NCBI RefSeq assembly: GCF_028583425.1
Contig: NC_072800.1
Coordinates: 95,697,001 to 95,761,000, forward strand
Length of the DNA: 64,000 nt
Direction of reading: 5' to 3'
Origin: Eublepharis macularius
Taxonomy: Eukaryota > Chordata > Lepidosauria > Squamata > Eublepharidae
Of this stretch, positions 22,794-64,000 are shown in pieces (position 1 is the first letter of the stretch; every line of letters begins with the position of its first letter). The notes below the pieces were generated by a model. It saw only the letters and a list, made by a program, of their open reading frames with translations, had not been told where the DNA came from and searched no databases. The position numbers and the translations under genes are program-made.

Positions 22794-23254
22794 TACAGAG
22801 TGGAATAGTCCAAGTCCCTTTCCCTCGAGCGTTTCTGAACCCTTTTGTTCCAGTTCAGCCCCAGCCAACCGATCTAACACCCGACTGCCTGTAGTTGCCT
22901 GATTGACTTGCTCAGAAAGGGAAAATGTGACAGGAAGGCTACAGGGAACTTTCCCTTTTCTAATGCTGGTTTCATCAGTAAATTTATCTCAGCACTGACG
23001 GAAACTCCTCCTCACTCAGGGCTGTGTTAAGAGAACTGGTTCCCCCAACCCCCAACTCCTGCCAGTTAGGTTCAACTCACCACGAGGAGCTGGAATCCAG
23101 GCCACACGTGGTGGCTCTCACAGCTCCAAGCACCCAGTCCACTTCAGCTGGGGTGAGAAAGGAAAAATAATCTCAGCAGCTGCAGTAAGAGGGTGCATCA
23201 GATATTCTCAGTAGAAACGTGGAGCCCAAGTCAGACCACATATGAGTCACTTGA
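22794..23254. other. Unrecognised stretch
   Basis: No gene or repeat recognised. Confidence 0.5.
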
Positions 23255-23497
23255 TGCCAGTTTGGTGTCGTGGTTAAGAGCAGCAGGACGCTGGAGAACC
23301 AGGTTTGATTCCCCCCTTCTCCGCTTGAAGCCAGCTGGGTGACCTTGGATCAGTCACAGCTCTCTCAGAGCTCTCTCAGCCCCACCCACCTCACAGGGTG
23401 ATTTTTGTGGGGATAATAATAGCACACGTTGTAAACCACTCTGAGTGAGTGTTAAGTTGTCCTGAAGGGCGGTATATAAATTGAATGTTGTTGTTAT
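23255..23497 (+). mobile_element. CORE-type SINE (family A), near full length
   Basis: 'gccagtttggtgtcgtggttaagag' head, 'gggtgaccttggatcagtcacag' CORE and 'ggcggtatataaattgaatg' tail. Confidence 0.85.
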
Positions 23498-25217
23498 GTG
23501 TTGCTCATAATCAAGCAGAAGTATCACAATCAGAAAAAGACTGTTCACCTCTTGGTTCAGGTTTAGAATTTTTAGTGAGCCTTGTGCCCTTTGGAAGATT
23601 CCCTTATATCGGATACTGATAAGGAACTGGCTGAAGAGAACAAAGACTTCTTCACTGCAGCCTCAGAGGCCACCAGATTAGCTCTCTGGCCTGTTTGGTC
23701 TGAGCTGGCAAGAGTCTTCGGCCGCCTCTACTCCTGGTGCCACCTCACCTGCTCCACATTTCACTGCTCCTTGGTCTGTAGCAAGGAGCTTGGCAGTCTG
23801 CAGTGTGGGGGAAGAGGCCAACCAGGAGCTGTCTAATCAGCTCCCTCACTCCACCCCAGGCCAAGGGCAGAGCCATCCATGCAGTGGCCCAGGCAGTCCC
23901 CCTGAGCTTTCTGGAAGGCGGCCAGAGGCAGGCGTTTCGGAGGGGGGCCATCCCAACCCATGCAGAGGGAGTTGGCCAAGCCATGTCCTCCTGACATGAC
24001 GCCAGTGGCATAACTTCCAGGCTGCCCACCTGAGTGCCAGTTTCTTGCCCAAGGCAGACTCCTAGATCTGGGACCAGCACAACCAGGGGCAGCTCCCGGA
24101 GTTGCCATGGCAGCCATAAAGCACTGAGCCATACCTATCAAGTGAATATTGTGATACAGGCCGAAGACAGTAAGCACCACCCACCAGTTAAATACGATGC
24201 TGGAGCAAATACCCAGGCGGAGCCAATCAGGCCAGACTTGGGCTGCTTGCATCATCCAGATTTTGGGGGGAGCCAGCTGGGTCCACCTTATCACAAAGAT
24301 CACATCATGCAGCAGAGATGTGGGGCTTTGGCAGTCCGGCCCTACGTGCAGCAGTGCAGCCAAGCTTGGAGACATGTGGCCACAGTCTCCGGAGCGGATT
24401 TCTACCTTAGTGCCATCTAGCCTGACGGACAGCAGCCTCCCAAGGGCGAAGGCAGAGAGACCTGTCTGAGCCTTATTGCTGGTGATAACAGGGGCTGAAT
24501 TTGGGACCATTCTATGGCCCGGGCTAGGTTTGTGGTCCTTCTTGCTTCCTCTTTGCCTCTGGCAGTTGGGGGGGGGGGTGGAATTCCTGCCAGCACAGTG
24601 CCCATGGGCTCCATGGTGCCCATTGACACCTTTCTTGGGGCCCACCAAGTGTTTCGGAAAAGTGGGCGGGGCCAGGTGGGGCAGTTGCCCCGATCAGAGG
24701 TCCTGATTGGCCACTGCAGATCTGATTGGCTGAGCCAGATTGTTTTAAGTTGCTTGGCGGCAGCTGCCACGGCGCTCCACTGCGGAAGGTAAGCTGTGTG
24801 TATGCAGGGAAATATTTTTAAACAATACATTTATCTTAAAAGGCATCCTGTTAAACAGAGCCTCTGCCTGAAAGTTTGAAGTAATGCTTAACTTCACTCA
24901 CTGACATTTTATGTCCGGCTCAGCCTCCCGCTGCAGGCTTTTTGTGGTGGTGTGCACACCCCGTCTCAGAATTCCAGCGGTGCCCACAGGCTGGGGGTTA
25001 GGGTCTGGGGGCCCGTGCTGTAAGGGGTCTGAGGACACAAGAGCTGTCCAGCTGCCTTTCCTGTAGCTGTTCTTGGTTGGCACAAAGTGCCCTGACGCTT
25101 GTGTTCCGCACTGGTAGACACCTTTTTCTGCGAGTCACTGGTGTGTTTGGATGCGGCTGCCTCCCTCTCTGCGTGTGGGCTGGGGTGATCTGCTGTCAGA
25201 GACACAACAGCATGTTC
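23498..25217. other. Unrecognised stretch
   Basis: No gene recognised. A 271-codon open frame on the minus strand (23833-24648) has two hydrophobic segments but no family I know. A poly-G run lies at about 24569-24578. Confidence 0.5.
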
Positions 25218-25350
25218 AGGTGGGTAGTTGTGTTGGTCTGCAGTAGAAGAGCAAGATCCGGGTCCTGTCGACAGGCAGAGCTCTTAGCCTGGAAATCTAG
25301 TTGGTCTTTAAGGTGCTACTGGAGCCAAATCTTGCTTTACAGCAGCATAA
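25218..25350 (+). mobile_element. Penelope-like terminal fragment (second type)
   Basis: 'gtgttggtctgcagtagaagagcaagatccgggtcc' and 'ttggtctttaaggtgctactggagccaaatcttgct': the same ends as the copy at 41640-41763 / 42394-42475. Confidence 0.65.
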
Positions 25351-27131
25351 GTGATCCGTGCACTCGTGCTGGGGCTGATGTTCTTCTCAAGTTCAGCTGT
25401 GCTTGGTCCATGGTAGTTGGAATTCCATCCTCTGACGTGGTGGATGGGGGGAGCCGTCACCGGAGTCTGTGTTGGCCGCATTTGTCATTATTTTCACGGG
25501 TGCCAGCTCTGCAAGCTCAACAGGCCAGAGGCAAGGAGCCCGGGGTGAATGCGGAAGGCAGAGTGGCTCCTCTCCCCTGCGTGGTCTGATCTCCTTCCAC
25601 TAGGGACATTCTCCAGGCAACGGCGGAGAGGGGAGGCGTGTTTGCTGGGCTGGTGCACCCTGGGGCTCCTCTGCTGGGCTAGGAGGGTTCCCCCGCAGCC
25701 ATCACTCGAGTATTGTTTCGTCCCTCGGTCTCTGCTGCACTTCTGCTGCCCACAAAAGGCGGGTTGTGGCTGGGAGACCTGCAGCGCGAGTGTCACGCAC
25801 CAGGGGCCAGAAAGAGAGAGGGGTGAGGGAGGTTTGCCTGCTCTAGATGGATGGCAGGCCGTGGAGAGGGAGGCAGGGCTTCTGCGCCAAACTGCCCGGA
25901 CCCCCTTGGAAAGAGGGACAGACCCACCTGCTGCCAGCCCAGGAAGGAGCCCCCTCCCCCCGGCCCCCTTGGGAGGCAGCCCACCTGGCCACAGCTGCGG
26001 GGGGGGGGGGGAGGGATTTCAGTCCCCGTGTAGGGTTTCGGATGCAGCGGGGGGGGCCTCTGGAAGCAGTTGCCCTTAAGCAGGCCCGGGCTGCCCAGTG
26101 GAGCCCGCCAGAGGCCTCCCTGGTCGGGGGAGCAGGCCGGCCCAGAGCCCTTCCAGACCGACCGCATCTCTTCCGGGAGCAGCTGGAATAAACGCGCCGA
26201 GTTCTCCTTCGCTACAACAGCAGCGGGGCGGCCCTGGGCAGAGCCCGGGAGAGCCGGCGGGAGCAGCCCCCAGCCCTGCCGCGCAGCACCCCGCCAGACG
26301 CCCGGCTGTCCGGAGGCGCCGCCGCGGGAAGGAGGACTCTGCCGGCAGGGTGAGTGAGCCCAGGCGCCCCGGAGAGCGAAGCGGCTCCGCTGCCGGGCGC
26401 CTCTGCAAGGGACGGGGCTCACCTGCGGGGCGGGAGGCACAGAAGCACCGCTCGGCTCGGCTCGGCCTGCGGAGCCGCTCTTCCCTGCAACGGGGCAGGG
26501 CAGAGCCGTGCGGGGCACGAGGGCCGCCCCGGTCGTTCTGCGGCGCCTGGCGGGGCGGCTTCTCTCCCGGCGGCGGGGCTGGGCTGGGCTCTCTCGCCCG
26601 GCCAGGCCCTCCTTCTTTGGGAGGGGGCCCGCTCTAAGGATGGGCTGCGCGGGGGGGGGGGGGCGCTTGCACGTGTGGACGCGGGCCCAGCGCCCGGGAA
26701 GGGCCGGTGGGGCAGCCTTATGCGTCCAGGCGGCGCCGGGGCAGTCCCCGCCGGCCCCTTCCCCGCGGCCGTCCGGCTGACCTTCGCCGGAGAAGGGGGC
26801 AGCACCACGCATGCGCTGCTCTTCCCCCTCCGAGGAAGCCGGTAACTTACACGGGGGGGGGGGCTTGGAAGGGGCCGATCGATGCCTGTGGAGCGCGGGG
26901 GGGGGCAGCTGTGCCCCTCGCCCGCCCGCCCCTCGAGGGGTCCGATTGGCCGCCACAGCCGCCCGCGGGGTTTCGCGTGGGGGGCGGCCAGGGGGGATTC
27001 CGGCGGCCTGGCGGCTGCCCGGATTCCCCTCGCCCGCTCCGCGCTGGGTGAGGCGGCAGGGCGGCTCTGTCCCCGCGAAAGCGAAGCGCGCCGGAGCCGC
27101 CCCCCCTGTCCTGGGTACCACGCCCCGCCCC

Positions 27132-27167
27132 GTTACCTGGCAACCCTCCCTCCGTTGCCAGGGAGAT
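27132..27167. promoter_or_regulatory. Two X-box (RFX)-like motifs in the CpG island
   Basis: GTTACCTGGCAAC at 27132-27144 fits the palindromic RFX pattern (GTNRCC, short spacer, RGYAAC). A second, weaker copy, GTTGCCAGGGAGAT, follows at 27154-27167. The two are 22 bp apart. Binding is inferred from motif likeness only. Confidence 0.4.
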
Positions 27168-27927
27168 GCGCGCCCGGGATGCTGCCGTTCGCCCCCCGCC
27201 CGGCCCGTGGCAGAGGCCGCCGTGCCGCGGTGGGCGGCGAGCCCGTCCTCTGCGTGTCTGTCGGGGGAGGGGGGCGCCGGTCCCGCGCTGCGAGCGTGGG
27301 GGGGGCGTCGTTGGGGGGAGCTTTCCGGCGCCCTTCTGGGAAGGCGGGCGGGGGCGCCTCCCGTCGGCAGGGCTGCCTGGCGGAAGGGTCCCGGGGGACG
27401 AGGCCTGGCAAAGGCGAGGGAGGGGCGCGACGGGAAGGCGGTGCGTGGCCGGCGGCGGCGGAGGCTCCGAGCACCGGAACTCGCCGGCCTGCGCTGCGCT
27501 GCGCTGCGCGGGGAGGCGCCCCCCCCACCCGTCGCCCGAGGACAGGCGAAGTGGAGGCAGGCGGCGCTGGGCGTCCGCCGGACAGGCTGGAAAATCGGCT
27601 ACCGCGCGCGGCCCGGCCCGGCCCGGCCTCCTCCTCCTCCTCCCTGGCTCGGCCCGGCCCTGCCCTCTGCTGTCCGGCCGGGCTGCTGGCGGCTTCTCGG
27701 CGGAGGAATTTGGCGGCTGCGGTGGGCCGTCGCGGGAGCCCTGCGAGGGCCCCTCCCCGCTCGGCCGGCGGCGCGCTTAGAAGTGCGAGAGCCCCGCGGG
27801 GCTCGGAGGGAGAGTTGGAGGGAAGAAGGAGGGAGAGGAGGAGGAGGAAGGAAGGAAGGAAGGAAGAGGCAGCCGGCGAGCCCGCCCGCGAGGACGGCGG
27901 CCGGAGGGAGGCGGCGAGCGGAGCCCC

Positions 27928-61466
<33,539 letters not shown>

Positions 61467-61489
61467 GTTAGGGCTGGGTTGGGGTGGGT

Positions 61490-61925
61490 GGGGCATGCTA
61501 GTTTAAACCAGTCCAAGGCGCACACCCTTCGATGCCCACTTCGGTCTCCAAGCACCTCAACAGGATGGCATGATCTACTGTGTCAGAGGCTGCAGAGCGA
61601 TCCAGGAGGAGCAATAAGGAGGCATGGCCTTTGCCTATATTCAGACGGAGATCATCCACTAACGCTACTAGTTCTGTCTCTGTCCCACGCCCTGGTCTGA
61701 ATCCAGACTGGAAAGGGTCCAGGGCACTAGAGTTATCCAACAAGACCTGGAGTTGGTCAGCTATTGCTCTCACAATCACTTTGGCCAGAAAGGGCAGATT
61801 AGAGATTGGGCTATAATTGACCACCTCATTTTTGTCTAGGGATGTTTTTTTAATTAGTGAACGGATAACCGCCTTTTTGAGTGGCCTGGGGAAGGTGCCC
61901 TGAGATAGCAATTGATTTACCTCAG
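61490..61925 (-). mobile_element. L2-type LINE RT fragment
   Basis: The minus-strand frame 61498-61911 encodes the RT fingers region: [53 protein letters not shown]. Open over 137 codons but a fragment only. It begins about 30 bp after SMARCD3 exon 7. Confidence 0.92.
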
Positions 61926-62029
61926 TGGTTCACTTATGTGGTTCTTAGTGGATTTTAACAGCCAAAATGGGCAAGGCTGATTAGACACAGGAGTGAAGGA
62001 GAGGTCCGATCCACAGTTCTTAGCTACAG

Positions 62030-62235
62030 AGGCCCAGTGGGCTCTCTGAAAGTGAGTGCTGGGGGGGGCAACCACGGGGGATGCTGTGGCCTCTGTGCCC
62101 AGCTGGTACGCCTTCACATGGGTCATTGTATGTTTCACTGCACAAACAGGATGTTGGACTATAACCACTAGACGGACCCTTGGTCTGATCCAGCACAACT
62201 GCTGTTGCATTCATTTGCCTTTTTTCAGATCTGAG
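62030..62235 (+). repeat. CR1/L3-type 3' region, degenerate
   Basis: 'ggatgctgtggcctctgtgccc', 'aaacaggatgttggactataaccactagacggacccttggtctgatccagca' resemble the family at 18965. Confidence 0.5.
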
Positions 62236-62271
62236 GTGTGATTTTTCCCCCCCGGCTTAAAATACGGTCAT

Positions 62272-62578
62272 TATTGTATATTGAGATTAACAGCTCTTTT
62301 ATCATAATACACATCTTTACTGGAGACTGGAAGCAGACAGACTAAAAACTCAGGCTCAACAGTAACCAATTTATACTTGTAGGAACCACTCCCACTTTTA
62401 CAACAACCAATACGACGTAAGCAGCTAGACTCCCTCGTTTGCATGAACTATATACAAGTATCTACTTCGGAGCACAGCGATTGGACTACAAAGCCACAGT
62501 TCTGATTGGCTGTGCCGGCACCAAACACCAAGAGCTTTGTAGGCCTCGGGCGCCTTCGTTCTACTCCAGCAATACATA
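62272..62578 (-). mobile_element. 307 bp repeat, copy 2, with 8 bp target duplication
   Basis: ACGGTCAT at 62264-62271 and 62579-62586 flank exactly 307 bp that match the reverse complement of 47106-47412. Ends are TATGTATTG and CAATATACAATA on the element strand. It could be a solo LTR or a non-autonomous DNA element. The 8 bp duplication favours hAT-like insertion, the TATA layout favours an LTR. Confidence 0.82.
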
Positions 62579-62586
62579 ACGGTCAT

Positions 62587-62857
62587 GACACCTACCTGCC
62601 CATAGTAGACTAGCAAAGTGCTACTGGCGCTTCCTAATGCAATGGTTCCTTTAAACAAATCAGTTATTATTCCTTGTGTATATTGGGCAGGAGGCTTCTT
62701 TACAACCAAAGCCATTGCTTCTTGTGGCGAAACGGGGCCTTTCCTCCCACGGGTAGACCCCACTCTGCCCACCCCTAAACCTTTCCGCCTCTGGCCAGGC
62801 ACCTGAAGGGGCCGTCTCCCTTCCCTGTCTCCGGGTAGTTGCTGCCACCACTGTCCC
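62587..62857 (-). mobile_element. Possible leader/gag start after the LTR
   Basis: On the minus strand the LTR end is followed by gggacag and TGGTGGCAGC, which looks like a primer-binding site. A short open frame runs into 62660, and an overlapping frame continues to 62425. No Gag motif was recognised, so the assignment is weak. Confidence 0.35.
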
Positions 62858-63397
62858 TGTATGGGGTCCTGGTTAGGCGGGACAGCCTCCTAACCCACCC
62901 ACCCCTCTGCTAGTGGGCCCAAGCAGTTGGGGGACTATGTGGAACAGAAGATCTTTCTTCCTTCATAAATTCCAAAACTCATTTATTTAACTTCCAACTA
63001 TACACAGGCAAATATACAGTGAACGGAAGGAATAATAAAACAGAAACCGAAACCCCTGCTCTCTCTCCCTCATGCCCTAATTAGATGTTGTGTAGGGCAG
63101 GCCCAATCCTTTCATACCTGGGGTTACACTAGATCTACCTCTCCCCTCAGAGCCATCCTTCCCTCCAATCACATTCCACTCCAGAACTGGCCCCTCCCCT
63201 CTGCAGCCCATAGAAAGTTAACTCCACAAACAGAATGGCGTTTCTCCGCACCTCCCCCTCCTTAGATTCTGAGCTGGAGGGGTATCCTCATCCAGAGAGA
63301 ACCCCGTAGCAGAATCCAACCAGCCTGGGAGAAACCCATTAACAAAACATAACATGTGTAACCAGCAGGAAGTTCCCCCAACCCACAAGGTCTGACA
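62858..63397 (-). mobile_element. Ty3/Gypsy-type LTR, about 540 bp
   Basis: On the minus strand it starts TGTCAGACC directly after the pol stop codon (63400-63402) and ends ATACA before a TGG-type primer-site-like sequence, a TG...CA layout. AATAAA-like signals lie near 62974-62984 and 63030. The matching second LTR is outside the window. Confidence 0.6.
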
Positions 63398-63399
63398 CC

Positions 63400-64000
63400 C
63401 TAAGTGCCCACGTTCGTTCTGGACAAAAAGTCTGCAATCACGTTATGCCGTCCAGCAATGTGCTCAATTTTGAAGTTGTATTCCTGGATCCTCCAGGACC
63501 ACCTCTGCAACTTAGAATTGGTGTTTTTCATGGTCTGCAACCATTGCAAAGAGGAATGGTCAGTCAGGAGGGCGAACTCTTGTCCCCACAAATAAGGCCG
63601 AAGTTTGTCCAGAGCCCATACAACTGCCAGACATTCCTTCTGCACTGAGGACAGGTTCTTCTCTCGGGGAATAAGTTCCTACTCAGGTAGGCCACGGGAT
63701 GTTTGGTTCTGTCCCAGTTCTGAATTAGAACAGCCCCAATCCATGGTCTGAAGCATCTGTGGCAACAATGAACCTTTTCTCAAAATCAGGGGCTCTGAGT
63801 ACCAGCATAGAGACCAGAGCTGCCTTCAGCTGCTCAAAAGCCACCTGACAGCTAGGAGTCCAAGCCACCTTGTCTGGTGCTGGTTTCCTGGTGAGAGAGG
63901 TGAGTGGGTCTGCAGTCGCTCCAAAGTTTGGGACAAACCGTCTGTAGTAGTTAGTCAGTTCTGAGAAGGTTCTGACCTGCCTTTTAGTCTTTAGGGACTC
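63400..64000 (-). mobile_element. Ty3/Gypsy pol, RT end and RNase H, broken, runs off window
   Basis: 63400-63645 on the minus strand encodes the RNase H with KECLAVVWALDK, LLTDHSSLQWL and a C-terminal HNVIADFLSR, the signature of Ty3/Gypsy elements. 63650-64000 carries the RT connection with a YYRRF-type motif near 63935-63950 and a WTPSCQVAFEQLK-type motif near 63850-63880. At least one frame break lies between 63650 and 63750, so it is not functional. There is no integrase between RNase H and the LTR. Confidence 0.9.

Noticed and set aside
25793..27121. 442-codon open frame on the minus strand
   Set aside because: It lies over the SMARCD3 CpG island, has Pro/Arg/Gly/Ala-rich composition, and overlaps similar long frames on the other strand. 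No conserved motif.

Overview
This is vertebrate genomic DNA, most likely from a squamate reptile (lizard, gecko or snake). The one gene I can support is SMARCD3 (BAF60C), a subunit of the SWI/SNF (BAF) chromatin remodelling complex. It lies on the plus strand, is split by GT-AG introns and is cut by the right edge of the window. The repeats carry the taxonomic signal: CR1/L3-type, L2-type, L1 and BovB (RTE) LINEs, Penelope-like elements with a GIY-YIG domain, MIR/CORE-type tRNA-SINEs, hAT-type DNA transposons and a Ty3/Gypsy LTR element. That mix, with BovB and Penelope together, fits lepidosaurs and not birds, turtles, crocodiles or mammals. I cannot name the species.

Layout. (1) 1-470 is a GC-rich, CpG-dense island with a possible splice donor at 27. 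(2) 470-25,860 is intergenic or far-upstream DNA with no gene I recognise. It holds old CR1 and L2 fragments, several SINEs (one carrying a 5 x 93 bp internal array), a 514 bp hAT-type element with a perfect 8 bp target duplication, and a Penelope-like element inserted into a BovB 3' end with a 14 bp target duplication. (3) 25,860-28,460 is the CpG-island promoter and first coding exon of SMARCD3. (4) Intron 1 (17.1 kb) is packed with nested repeats. (5) Exons 2-7 lie at 45,086-61,466 and encode residues 27-269. The SWIB domain and the C-terminus lie beyond the right edge. (6) 61,490-64,000 is intron 7: an L2 fragment, a 307 bp repeat, and the LTR plus pol end of a Ty3/Gypsy element on the minus strand.

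The seven coding segments total 807 nt (269 codons) with every junction in phase and every splice site GT-AG, so the exon model is firm. Repeat names come from recognising typical sequence and coding motifs by eye. Family-level names are tentative, but the target-site duplications and terminal repeats were read directly. Long open frames over the CpG islands and inside repeats were rejected as genes.
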